Assembly (NCBI RefSeq): GCF_900215155.1
Contig: NZ_LT907980.1
Location: 2,852,001 to 2,916,000, forward strand
DNA length: 64,000 nt
Direction of reading: 5' to 3'
DNA from: Marinobacter sp. LV10R510-11A
GTDB lineage: Bacteria > Pseudomonadota > Gammaproteobacteria > Pseudomonadales > Oleiphilaceae
The position numbers were made by a program, and so were the translations under genes. The notes beneath the pieces were generated by a model. It saw nothing but the letters and a program-made list of their open reading frames with translations, was not told where the DNA came from and made no database searches. Shown in pieces: positions 35,901 to 45,470 of the stretch. Numbering within the stretch: position 1 is the stretch's first letter; every line of letters begins with the position of its first letter.

Positions 35901-36148
35901 TCACTCATCACCTGCTCGGCTGGCGTTGCGATGGCACTTTCCACTTCCTTCGTGCTGGCGCCCGGGAAAGCGACCATGATGTCCGCCATGGTGACGTCTA
36001 TCTGCGGCTCCTCTTCTTTCGGCGTCACGACAACCGCAAGCACACCCAGAATGATGGCCAACAGCGCCAGTAAAGGCGTTAGATGGTTATCCTGAAAAAT
36101 CCGGGCAATGGTACCGGAGGGGCCGACCGGAGGCAGTTCGCGACTCAA
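32918..36148 (-). CDS. Second RND efflux pump, inner-membrane subunit
   Basis: A 1076-aa RND protein, distinct from the first pump. It opens with FQDNHLTPLLALLAIILGVL and PKEEEPQIDVTMADIMVAFP; the helix 4 motif is SIGILVDDGIVITENINRRI and the late helices include MIGMIALAGIIVRNSILLVV. The DDGIV.TEN pattern is of the HAE type rather than the metal-type (HME) pumps. The porter domains are long. It overlaps its adaptor gene by 4 nt. The substrate is unknown; no local outer-membrane factor is present. Confidence 0.9.
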   Translation of the reverse strand: MSRELPPVGPSGTIARIFQDNHLTPLLALLAIILGVLAVVVTPKEEEPQIDVTMADIMVAFPGASTKEVESAIATPAEQVMSEIVGVEHVYSVSRQGQAVITVQFEVGIPRQEALVRLYNQVYSNQDWLPPDLGATQPLVKPKGIDDVPVMTLTLYDPVNGHTGEELTRLAHTLEVALKRVPGTRDVYTVGGVPDRVDIHFDPALLAGFNLTLSDIRDALRAANSSSQEARITRDNLSIPVQVGTLLKSVDDVRALVVGMHNGAAVYLDDVANVSRGGTVADQSVMTGFGPAVDVGNVGQPGDVYPAVTLAIAKKPGQNAVDITTAIEQRLEQIRNHILPEGVEVIVTRDYGETASAKARKLISDLISATLCVVLLVLVAMGWRQALIVGVAVLITLLLTLVFSWAWGFTLNRVSLFALIFSIGILVDDGIVITENINRRIRNSNLPVRDIIPVAVDEVGTPTIMASLTIMAALLPMAFVTGLMGPYMSPIPINASAGMVLSQIVAFVVVPWLALRLLKHQRGKAATEAEEAGSSADGVSPMSLKIFGGILSPFLGDHRWRRRLLALGVILLTLAASSLPVFQAVIMKMLPFDNKSELQVVVDMPESTPVEQTQRVLMEMGHYLETVGEVTSWQSYAGTAAPINFNGLVRQYYLRSDPYQGDIQVNLSDEDVRSRQSHVIAQALRDPLTVIGNRYDASVKIVEVPPGPPVLSPVVAEIYGVDPDQRAELARSVAAGMAEVQGLVDIDTTLEAPTRQWEIEVDRARAARLGISQAQVVGALQVALGGMNVSFLHDDHAKYPVPIRVMLDEGDKAQPSVLMSLQVRSRAGNLVPLASIAQVREADWMGAIYHKNLLPVTYVTADMAGEIDSPLYGMFAMVDRLKQQEGAPEQFFIDQPPLPEKGTLKWDGEWQITYETFRDMGAAYSVGMFMIFVLLVAQFRSYILPLVIMAPIPLTLIGIMPGHALLGREFTATSMIGMIALAGIIVRNSILLVVFIRQLLDEGVELDRAVVLAGAVRIKPIALTAISAVVGAYFILNDPIFNGLAISLVFGLALSTVLTVLVVPLLYYTLARCKWV

Positions 36149-37176
36149 TTCCCTGTCTCCTCACCCGGATGGATCACGACTTGTTCGCCCTCACTCAAAC
36201 CTGCCAGGATCTCCAGGCGGTCTTCCTGCTGCATGCCGATCCGAACCTGCCGCAACCGCGGGCGGCCCTGATCATCAAGCACAAAAACGGCTCTCAGTTC
36301 GCTGCGCCGGACAAGGCTGCTGGCGGGTATCCAGAGTGCATCACGGGTTGCGACCGGAACACCGACTTTGACCAGCATGCCGGGAAACAGTGAACCGTTA
36401 GGCTCACTGAGGCGCATGCGAAGACGGAAGGTATGGGTAGCCGGGTTGGCATAGGGATAAAATGTCATATCGCCGGTTTCAAGCACCCGCCCGTCGGCAA
36501 GGGTGACCTGCGCCTGGCGCTCGCGCCGGGCAAGATCCGCGTACTGCTGTGGTAGGTCCACAACAACCCGTAGCTGTTCCAGTGAAAGACCACTGAGCAG
36601 GGGATGACCGGGGCTGACAGACTCGCCGATTTCCACGTGACGCTCGGTCAGTATTCCACCGTAGGGTGCAAGTATGCGGGTATAGCTCAGCTGCTCCCGA
36701 GCTTCAGCCAAAGCTGCCTCGGCGCGCTCAAGCCGCGCCTTGGCTCCAGCCAGGCTGTTCTGCGCCCGATCGAATTCCTGTCGCGAAACAAGACCGCGTT
36801 CTTGCACGGCTTCAATCCGAGTGAACTGCTGTTGGGCATCGGCAAAGGCTGCCCGCGCTTCGTCCCGGCCACCCTGCGCCTGGTTGACACGGGAGCGCTG
36901 CTCGCTGCTTTCCAGCTGCACAATCAGGTCACCGGCGACGACAGAATCATCCACATCAAACGGCAGTTTCTGCACGGTGCCGCTGGTCTGTGCGGACACG
37001 GTGCTCTGCTGAACCGCCTCGATCACGCCATCAAGCACAAGCGTTTCCTGCAGCTCACTGCGCTCAACAGGAATGGTCTCCGGCTTGCCAGATATCTCTT
37101 CACTCAGAGCCAATCCGGAACAAGCCAACCCAAGCACGATCGTGCCCAGTACGGCAATATGCTTCACCACCAGCAA
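36145..37176 (-). CDS. Second RND efflux periplasmic adaptor
   Basis: A 343-aa membrane-fusion protein with a signal peptide (HIAVLGTIVLGLACSGLALS), lipoyl halves (GVIEAVQQSTVSAQTSGTVQ and ILAPYGGILTERHVEIGESV), a helical hairpin with Gln/Arg heptads (about 90-155) and C-terminal beta domains. AlaCys near the cleavage site (GLACSG) resembles a lipobox, so it may be lipid-anchored. First gene of the two-gene RND operon. Confidence 0.88.
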   Translation of the reverse strand: MLVVKHIAVLGTIVLGLACSGLALSEEISGKPETIPVERSELQETLVLDGVIEAVQQSTVSAQTSGTVQKLPFDVDDSVVAGDLIVQLESSEQRSRVNQAQGGRDEARAAFADAQQQFTRIEAVQERGLVSRQEFDRAQNSLAGAKARLERAEAALAEAREQLSYTRILAPYGGILTERHVEIGESVSPGHPLLSGLSLEQLRVVVDLPQQYADLARRERQAQVTLADGRVLETGDMTFYPYANPATHTFRLRMRLSEPNGSLFPGMLVKVGVPVATRDALWIPASSLVRRSELRAVFVLDDQGRPRLRQVRIGMQQEDRLEILAGLSEGEQVVIHPGEETGN

Positions 37177-37289
37177 CCTCGAAAATAGGTATAAGTTAAT
37201 AACTATAGGCTATCACCGTTCTCAATACGACCACATATCAGCCTACCCGTAGCCAGAACTTAATTGTGATAATTCGCAAAGGCGCTCCT

Positions 37290-37325
37290 AAAAAACCCCA
37301 TGCAGGGAGTTGGTCCTGCACGGGG
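37290..37325 (-). terminator. Rho-independent terminator of the copper-receptor gene
   Basis: An 11-bp stem with one mismatch (CCCCATGCAGG / CCTGCACGGGG) is followed on the minus strand by TTTTTTA. It lies about 50 nt after the stop of the TonB-dependent receptor gene. Confidence 0.85.
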
Positions 37326-37375
37326 CAAAATGTCACCCGCCGGCTATGAGTCGCGGGCAACCGCCATTACAGGGT

Positions 37376-39391
37376 TTACCACTTGGCCGTCAGTGCTGCG
37401 CGCAGCATGCGCCCTGGCTCGTTCACACGCACCGCATCAGGGGTGAACGGATCAGTATTTGCGCGGCTCACGTGAGGCGCCCAGGTGTTATCAAACAGGT
37501 TGTCCAGAGCCCAGTTGAAAGTGAGATATTCCATCAGCGGGTGGCTGCCATAGAGGTTAAACACACCATATCCGGGTGACGTTCCCGCATCCTGCCCGGA
37601 TTGCGGATCAATGCGATCCTGGCGTCGGGCCAGCTGCCACTGGGCCTCAACACTGTGACCCATGCTCTGCCAGCCCAGGGTTTGCACAAATTGCACCGGC
37701 GGAATCTGCGCCAGCGCTTTATTATCATCACGGTTTTCACCACGAACAGAACTCAGAGCACTGCTGCTGTTCCACGTGCCGTCAGTCCAGCCAATCTGTG
37801 CCTCAACACCTAACAAGCGTGCATCAATGTTCTGGTAGCGGGTACAACCTCTGGGTTTGCCGCACTGGGCCGGCGTTTCTTTATAGCGCAGTACAAAGTC
37901 ATCCACCTGATCAACCCAGACCACCGGCTTCCAGCTCCACTGGTTTTTACTGCCGCTGAGGGTCAGCTCTACTTTGTGGTGCTTTTCAGTGTCCAGTCCA
38001 GGGTTACCAATCCAGCTGTCCCCCATGGTGTTCCGGGCAAGATAGCGCTCAGTAACACTTGGGCTGCGCAGGCTGCGGCTAGCAGTAAGGGTTAACGCCT
38101 GATTCTGCGGCAGGCGCCATTCACTGGTTACAAACCCGCTCACATTATTATCCTCGGCTTTCACATCGGTTGCGCCGTATGCGTTCTGATAAAGCATGGC
38201 CGGAGTCATGCTCATACTCCCAACGTTACCCGCTTTGGTAGCATCCATTTCCACACGGTCATACCGAATGCCTGCCCCAACTTTTATGTCCCGGGCAATG
38301 CGCCGGAAACCTTCAGCAAAAATCCCGGCACGCTCACGCTCCACACCCGGCCACATAAGCGAAACTGCCATGGGCATGGGGCTGGTAACGTTAAGCAGAG
38401 TGGCATCCCAATCGTTGGTCTCCAGATCTGCGCCCACTGCCCAGTCTGTTGAGCTATTGGGGCTCTGATCAAGGATAAAGCGCAGACCGCGGGTTTCCGT
38501 CGTGGAATCCGTCTGCATTTTCATCATGCCGGCTGGGCGCAGGCTGAAGTTATCCATGGTGTGATCCACATCGGCCTGCCAAGCCAGTAAGCTCCACTCG
38601 CCGTCAGCCACTGGCGCACCAAACTCCATCCGGTAAAGATCTGTGTCAGTTTTCGGAGCATCCATGCCGGCACCGGCGTATTTCACATCGTTTTCTTCCT
38701 GACGGCTGATCATGCCCTTAATAAAAAATCCGCTCTCAGCTGTCCAGGCAGCGTCGGCGCGACCTTCGGCATTTTTATAAGCGCTACGCACCTTGTTGCC
38801 ATCGCCATCTTCGTAATCGCCGGCTTCGTCGTAGCCGCCAGATAACCGCAACCAAGCTTCGTCACTACCTACGGCTGCGGCAGCATTCACCAGCTTTCCG
38901 TTGCCATTGTCTGAGCCACCAATAGTCACGTGGCCAGTAGTCGCATTACCATTGAACTGCGGGTCTGCGGTAGTCGCTATGACCTGTCCACCAGCAATAG
39001 GACCCCATCGCAAGGTGCGGTTGTTGGTTCTTACTTCCAGAGCCGGCGCCAACGCACTGCTCAAGCGGCTGGTTGGCGGATCCATCCGGTTGGGGCAGGC
39101 GCCCTCCACCCGAATGCCGTCAAGCAGCACATCCACTCTTTCCTGGCTTTGCCCTCGCACAATAGGTTCCAGGCCGCGGCCTCCCATACGGGAGAGAGAT
39201 ACTGAGGGGTCGGATGCCAGCCGGTTTACGGGTTCACTAGCCAACACAACACTGGCGTTGTCGCTAACCTGCCCCTCAGTTACCCGAATGATCAGGTTTT
39301 CGTTGGCAGCTTGTGCAGACACCAGCGCCGGGAAACCTGCAAAACCAATCATGGCGATCTGGGCAAATCTGATAAACTTGCGTTCCTTCAT
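37376..39391 (-). CDS. TonB-dependent copper receptor (OprC/NosA type)
   Basis: A 671-aa outer-membrane receptor. After a signal peptide (IAMIGFAGFPALVSAQA) comes a plug domain with VLLDGIRVEGACPNRMDPPT, the Cys-containing hallmark of the OprC/NosA copper receptors, then a 22-strand-type barrel that ends in an aromatic (AALTAKW). It should import copper, needed for denitrification or respiratory oxidases, through TonB. DEAGDYEDGDGNKVRSAYK also fits this subfamily. Monocistronic with its own terminator. Confidence 0.9.
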   Translation of the reverse strand: MKERKFIRFAQIAMIGFAGFPALVSAQAANENLIIRVTEGQVSDNASVVLASEPVNRLASDPSVSLSRMGGRGLEPIVRGQSQERVDVLLDGIRVEGACPNRMDPPTSRLSSALAPALEVRTNNRTLRWGPIAGGQVIATTADPQFNGNATTGHVTIGGSDNGNGKLVNAAAAVGSDEAWLRLSGGYDEAGDYEDGDGNKVRSAYKNAEGRADAAWTAESGFFIKGMISRQEENDVKYAGAGMDAPKTDTDLYRMEFGAPVADGEWSLLAWQADVDHTMDNFSLRPAGMMKMQTDSTTETRGLRFILDQSPNSSTDWAVGADLETNDWDATLLNVTSPMPMAVSLMWPGVERERAGIFAEGFRRIARDIKVGAGIRYDRVEMDATKAGNVGSMSMTPAMLYQNAYGATDVKAEDNNVSGFVTSEWRLPQNQALTLTASRSLRSPSVTERYLARNTMGDSWIGNPGLDTEKHHKVELTLSGSKNQWSWKPVVWVDQVDDFVLRYKETPAQCGKPRGCTRYQNIDARLLGVEAQIGWTDGTWNSSSALSSVRGENRDDNKALAQIPPVQFVQTLGWQSMGHSVEAQWQLARRQDRIDPQSGQDAGTSPGYGVFNLYGSHPLMEYLTFNWALDNLFDNTWAPHVSRANTDPFTPDAVRVNEPGRMLRAALTAKW

Positions 39392-39471
39392 ACTGCTACG
39401 TCCCCGTGGGCGGGATTGTCTGCATCAAAATATTAAATGCATGATAAACGAGCTTGTTTCCGCGCGCGTGA

Positions 39472-40977
<1,506 letters not shown>

Positions 40978-40994
40978 TCAAGGAGCAATAGCCC

Positions 40995-43571
40995 ATGACC
41001 GGGAACGGCGGAAACTCACAAGATCATAACCGAGTTTCTACCGGCCTCCCCAGTCTTGACGATATGCTCGATGGTTTGAGAATTGGTGACAACGTCGTTT
41101 GGCGAGTCAGCGACCTAGACGATTACCGCCGATTCGTTACGCCGTTCATTGAGTCTGCGGCGTCCGCCGGGCGCCGTATTATCTACCTGCGTTTTGGCCA
41201 GCACCCCCCGCTGGTGTCCGCGAAAGCCAACATTCACATCGAAAACGTAGACGCCCTGGGTGGCTTTGAAGCCTTCACCGGAAGAGTCTGGCGCCTGATT
41301 GAAGAGCATGGCCGCGGTGCTTTCTACGTGTGCGATTGTCTGAGTGATCTGCTTAATGCCTGGGCCACTGATGTCATGGTGGGAAACTTTTTCCAGGTGG
41401 TCTGTCCATTTCTCTTTGAACTTGAAACTGTCGCCTGGTTTGCTCTCTATCCCGATCGGCACTCTCGCACCACACTGGACCGTATCCGGCAAACAACACA
41501 GGTGATGGTCGATGTTCACCGCCTGGGGCACGACGTTCAGATCCAGCCCATCAAAGCCTGGTGCCGACAGTCGCCTACCATGTTTTTGCCACACCGGGAG
41601 CTCAACGGGCGCTTTGTGCCGGTTACTGACAGCAGTGACGCAACCCGGCTTCAGGCCGGGCTGGAATTAGCCCAACTTAACCGTCAACCGCTGCTGGATT
41701 ACTGGGATCGGCTGTTCCTGCAGGTTTCGAGCGCTATTGAGACTGGCGATAAAGAGCAGTCAGCAGACATTCTAGATCGCGTATTGAATGTTCTGATCAG
41801 CCGGGATCCACGTATGCTGGATCTCGCAAAGCGTTACCTTAGCCTTGAGAGCCTGCTCGCGATACGCGCCAGAATGATCGGCAGCGGCTATATCGGCGGC
41901 AAAGCGACAGGCATGCTGATAGCTCGCAGCATTCTGCTCGCCAATCAGCCCGATATCTGGCAGAAAAACCTGGAACCACACGATTCCAGTTATCTGGGCT
42001 CAGATGCCTATTACGCATTCCTTGTTCACAATGGACTGTGGCCGGCAATCATGCGACAGCGTTCTGCCGACGGTTACTTCAGCGAGGCCACGAATCTTCG
42101 CCAAGGCTTGCTGGCGGGCAGATTCCCTCCGGAAATCCGCGCCGAACTGGAACGGTTGCTGGATCACTATGGCCAGTACCCAATTCTGGTACGATCGAGC
42201 AGTCTTCAGGAAGACGGTTTCGGCAATGCATTTGCCGGCAAGTACGACAGCGTTTTCCTGGTAAATCAGGGCGCACCAGAGCACCGACTTACCGCGCTGG
42301 AGGATGCGATCCAGCAGGTTTACGCCTCTACCATGAGTGATGACGCGCTGGTTTACCGAAAGCAACGTGGGCTGGATCAACGAGAAGAGCCGATGGCCCT
42401 GCTGATTCAGCGGGTCAATGGCCGCTTCCACGGGCGTTATTATCTGCCGGATGCCGCCGGCGTCGGCGTTTCCCGCAATACCTTTGCTTGGGATACCAAC
42501 ATGAACCCGGCCGCCGGCATGGTTCGCTTGGTTATGGGGCTCGGTACCCGAGCCGTTGACCGGATTGAAGATGACCATGCATGCGTTATGGCACTGGACT
42601 ACCCCAGCCGCCAGCCCTTCCGCAATCAGGATGAAAGCTACCGTTTTTCCCAGCATCTTCTGGATGTACTGGATCTGTGGGAAGGGCAACTTGCTACTCG
42701 CCCTTTGAGCCAACTCACACTAGAGGTTTCGGATCTGCCGCTGGAACACCTTGGCGAAGTAGACCAACCCGCCAGCCGGCGGGCGGAGGAACTGGATCTG
42801 CCTGCGCCGGTATGGCGGCTGACGTTTAAGCCACTGGTACGCAATGGCCAGTTTGTTGCCCGCCTTTCCAGCCTGCTGAAAACGCTAGAAGCCGGCTATC
42901 AGCACCCAGTGGATGTGGAATTTACCCTGCACCTCGACGATATCGGTGAGCCGACTTTTAACCTTGTGCAGTGCCGGCCACTGGCAACCATCGGTGAAAC
43001 CACGGCGGCAGAAATACCCGCCGAAATACCCGACCACAAGCTTCTATTCCGGACACGTGGGCACTTCATGGGAGGCAATATAAACCTCTGCGTCCAGCGT
43101 GTTATCCGTGTGGATGCAGCGGTCTACAGCCGGTTGACCGTCAGCCAGAGGTACGAAGTTGCCCGCCTTATCGGCGAGCAGGTACGAACGGGCGACGATA
43201 AAACCATGCTCATTGGGCCAGGGCGCTGGGGCACCAGCAGTCCGGAACTGGGTGTGCCGGTGCGGTTTGCCGATATCGCCCGGGTTTCCGTGCTGGTTGA
43301 AGTGGCGGAAATGGACGGCGATATGGTGCCAGATTTATCCTACGGCTCACATTTTTTCCAGGATTTAGTCGAAACCGGAATCGCCTATGTCGCCCTTTTC
43401 CCCAATGGCCGGAACTGCACTTACCAGCTCGAACGGCTACCCGGCATAAACACTCACGTTCGGGATGCCTCTCCTGAGCGGGCGATACAGATCTTTGATC
43501 TGCGCGCAGATCCGCTGCAACTGACTGCAGACGTTGTCAGCCAGAATCTGGCCTGCTATTTCCCGGATTGA
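40995..43571 (+). CDS. PEP/pyruvate-binding-domain protein with RecA/KaiC-like N terminus
   Basis: An 858-aa protein of unusual build. Residues about 12-220 resemble a KaiC/RecA-type domain (RVSTGLPSLDDMLDGLRIGD), but the Walker A loop is absent. Residues about 300-680 resemble the ATP-grasp PEP/pyruvate-binding domain of PEP synthase: GYIGGKATGMLIARSILLAN, ILVRSSSLQEDGFGNAFAGK, PMALLIQRVNGRFHGRYYLP and VEFTLHLDDIGEPTFNLVQC. The phosphohistidine swivel domain and the PEP-utilising barrel are missing, so it is not PEP synthase. It may be an ATP-dependent phosphotransferase or sensor acting with the RegB-like kinase encoded next. AAGGAG precedes the ATG. Function is unknown. Confidence 0.75.
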   Translation: MTGNGGNSQDHNRVSTGLPSLDDMLDGLRIGDNVVWRVSDLDDYRRFVTPFIESAASAGRRIIYLRFGQHPPLVSAKANIHIENVDALGGFEAFTGRVWRLIEEHGRGAFYVCDCLSDLLNAWATDVMVGNFFQVVCPFLFELETVAWFALYPDRHSRTTLDRIRQTTQVMVDVHRLGHDVQIQPIKAWCRQSPTMFLPHRELNGRFVPVTDSSDATRLQAGLELAQLNRQPLLDYWDRLFLQVSSAIETGDKEQSADILDRVLNVLISRDPRMLDLAKRYLSLESLLAIRARMIGSGYIGGKATGMLIARSILLANQPDIWQKNLEPHDSSYLGSDAYYAFLVHNGLWPAIMRQRSADGYFSEATNLRQGLLAGRFPPEIRAELERLLDHYGQYPILVRSSSLQEDGFGNAFAGKYDSVFLVNQGAPEHRLTALEDAIQQVYASTMSDDALVYRKQRGLDQREEPMALLIQRVNGRFHGRYYLPDAAGVGVSRNTFAWDTNMNPAAGMVRLVMGLGTRAVDRIEDDHACVMALDYPSRQPFRNQDESYRFSQHLLDVLDLWEGQLATRPLSQLTLEVSDLPLEHLGEVDQPASRRAEELDLPAPVWRLTFKPLVRNGQFVARLSSLLKTLEAGYQHPVDVEFTLHLDDIGEPTFNLVQCRPLATIGETTAAEIPAEIPDHKLLFRTRGHFMGGNINLCVQRVIRVDAAVYSRLTVSQRYEVARLIGEQVRTGDDKTMLIGPGRWGTSSPELGVPVRFADIARVSVLVEVAEMDGDMVPDLSYGSHFFQDLVETGIAYVALFPNGRNCTYQLERLPGINTHVRDASPERAIQIFDLRADPLQLTADVVSQNLACYFPD

Positions 43572-43654
43572 TATCCCGCAATTATTTAAAAAAAGCGACT
43601 AAAAACACGCACCTGCTCCAACACTGCGTGCTCCGCCCTGCTAGAATCCGGGCC

Positions 43655-44923
43655 ATGGAATGGCTCACTCACTCTCAAACCGGTTTTCAACAGGCTGCTC
43701 GCTATTTGCTGAGCATGCGCCTCGCTGTTGTTGGCCTCCAGCTTGTTGCCATTGCGGTGGCGGAAACTGTTGTCACCCTCGCTCACCGGGCTGAAGCACT
43801 CGTGCTTTGCTTGCTCTATGGTGTTCTTGCAACACTGGGCTGGCTCTGGTTTACCCGCAGACCACCGCGTTCTACTATTAGCGTAAGCGCTGGCCTCGCT
43901 CTTGATCTGGCCTTGATCGGCGGCTGGCTGTTTCTGACCGGCGGCTACACCAACCCCCTAGTTTCCTTATTGCTACTGCCCATAGCCGTAGCGATTATTC
44001 TGGTTCCCCTGAGCCAAAGCATTGCACTAACCCTATCCGGAATTGCCGTTTATACAGCGCTGGTTATTTGGCACACGCCCATCACCCATGATCAACACGA
44101 TGCCAACCTGGCTCAGCTGCATTTGGCCGGCATGTGGGTTACGTTCGCCATGACGGCCGCGATTCTTCTGCTAGTTGTGGGTGCGCTGGCACGAAGAATA
44201 CACCAGCAACAGACGCAGCTATCCACCATTCGGGAAACCCGGCTTCGCGATGAGCAAATTATTGCCTTGGGCCTCTCCGCAGCCTCCGTAGCCCATCGCT
44301 TGGGCACGCCTCTGAACACCATGACATTGCTCGTTGATGAGATTCGTTCAGCCTTCCCAGACCCAGATCTAGCTGAAGACCTAGGTCTGATGGAGAAACA
44401 ACTTGCCCTTTGTGGCCAGCACCTGCAGCACCTTTCCAGCGCGGCAATACAGGCAAAAACCGCGCAACTGGAAAACCTCCCCGTTCGGGATTGGGTGGCA
44501 CGGTTAAGAGAGTCGGCAACACTTCTGTGGCCGGCGGCACCCATTGAGTGGACAGCAGCGGTTCCAGATTGCTGGGTTGCGGTAGATGCCACCGTGGACC
44601 AGGCCATTTTGAACCTTCTTGCCAACGCGCTAACTGCAAGCCCTTCATGGGTAGCCGTTAGTTTGCGGTGCGCAGAACCTAGCCGAATCGAAATGGTCGT
44701 AGAAGACCATGGTGATGGCCTAGACGATGCCTTCCAAGACGCCCCTGGAGACCAGATTGTGGGTTCGGAGAATGGCTTGGGCGTCGGTCTGTTCCTTTCC
44801 AATGCAACCATCCAGCGCTTGGGCGGCGCCCTGAAAGCGCGCGTTGATCAGCATGGCACAACCATGATCATCGATTTGCCGGAAGCCGGGGCGAATAAAA
44901 CAGAGATTGGAGGTATGAAGTGA
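43655..44923 (+). CDS. RegB/PrrB/ActS-type sensor histidine kinase
   Basis: The 422-aa kinase has six N-terminal membrane helices (about 20-195) and a phosphoacceptor helix with LGLSAASVAHRLGTPLNTMT, the RegB-type H-box HxxGTPL. A HATPase domain follows (DQAILNLLANALTASPSW, DHGDGLDD, GLGVGLFLSNATIQRLGG). RegB-type kinases respond to redox or quinone state. I use ATG 43655; an open frame begins with TTG at 43568 inside the end of the previous gene. It overlaps the response-regulator gene by 4 nt. Confidence 0.88.
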   Translation: MEWLTHSQTGFQQAARYLLSMRLAVVGLQLVAIAVAETVVTLAHRAEALVLCLLYGVLATLGWLWFTRRPPRSTISVSAGLALDLALIGGWLFLTGGYTNPLVSLLLLPIAVAIILVPLSQSIALTLSGIAVYTALVIWHTPITHDQHDANLAQLHLAGMWVTFAMTAAILLLVVGALARRIHQQQTQLSTIRETRLRDEQIIALGLSAASVAHRLGTPLNTMTLLVDEIRSAFPDPDLAEDLGLMEKQLALCGQHLQHLSSAAIQAKTAQLENLPVRDWVARLRESATLLWPAAPIEWTAAVPDCWVAVDATVDQAILNLLANALTASPSWVAVSLRCAEPSRIEMVVEDHGDGLDDAFQDAPGDQIVGSENGLGVGLFLSNATIQRLGGALKARVDQHGTTMIIDLPEAGANKTEIGGMK

Positions 44924-45453
44924 CCACTAACGAACGCTGGTTGCTTATTGACGATGACGCCGCCTTTGTAGAAGTGCTTCAACGTGCTTTGGGTCGTCAG
45001 GGAATTGAAGCCGCAGGCGCCCATTGTCATGCAGAGGCGCTCAGTGCCTTGAGCGAAAATGCGTTCCAAAAATGTGTTCTGGATCTGAACCTTGCAGGCG
45101 AAAGCGGCCTGCAGCTTCTGCCCGAACTCCTTGTTCGGCAGCCTGCTCTGGAAATTCTGGTGCTCACTGGCTACGGCAGTATTGCGACGGCAGTTGAAGC
45201 CATGCGCCGCGGTGCCGCCAATTATTTGTGCAAGCCGGTGACCGTTCATCAGCTCATCAGCGGCTTTAAAGCAATGGCAACAACCCCAGAACTACGCCCG
45301 GAGCCGCCATCGGTGGAAGAAATGGAGTGGGAGCACATTCAGCGGGTGCTTAATGAGCATGAAGGCAACGTGTCCGCCACGGCCAGAGCTTTGCAGATGC
45401 ACCGGCGAACCTTGCAGCGTAAGCTGCAAAAGCATTCCCGCTGGCGCAATTAA
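44920..45453 (+). CDS. RegA/PrrA/ActR-type response regulator
   Basis: A 177-aa regulator: receiver domain (LLIDDDAAFVEVLQRALG, phospho-acceptor Asp in VLDLNLAGESG, LTGYGSIATAVEAMRRGA, then the conserved Lys in YLCKPVT) and a Fis-type helix-turn-helix at the end (EGNVSATARALQMHRRTLQR). This is the RegA/ActR architecture. It begins with GTG overlapping the TGA of the kinase gene. The pair probably controls redox-linked carbon, nitrogen or respiratory genes; whether it controls gdhA upstream is not shown. Confidence 0.92.
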   Translation: MTTNERWLLIDDDAAFVEVLQRALGRQGIEAAGAHCHAEALSALSENAFQKCVLDLNLAGESGLQLLPELLVRQPALEILVLTGYGSIATAVEAMRRGAANYLCKPVTVHQLISGFKAMATTPELRPEPPSVEEMEWEHIQRVLNEHEGNVSATARALQMHRRTLQRKLQKHSRWRN

Positions 45454-45470
45454 GACAGCGAAACCCTATC

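Noticed and set aside
32918-37176. Metal-efflux (CusA/CzcA) system because of the nearby copper receptor
   Set aside because: The helix 4 motif DDGIVITEN and the adaptor type fit drug-type pumps better than heavy-metal pumps, and no cusF or outer-membrane factor is present.
40995-43571. Phosphoenolpyruvate synthase (ppsA)
   Set aside because: Only the ATP-grasp domain is similar. The phosphohistidine motif and the C-terminal barrel are absent, and the N terminus is of another type.
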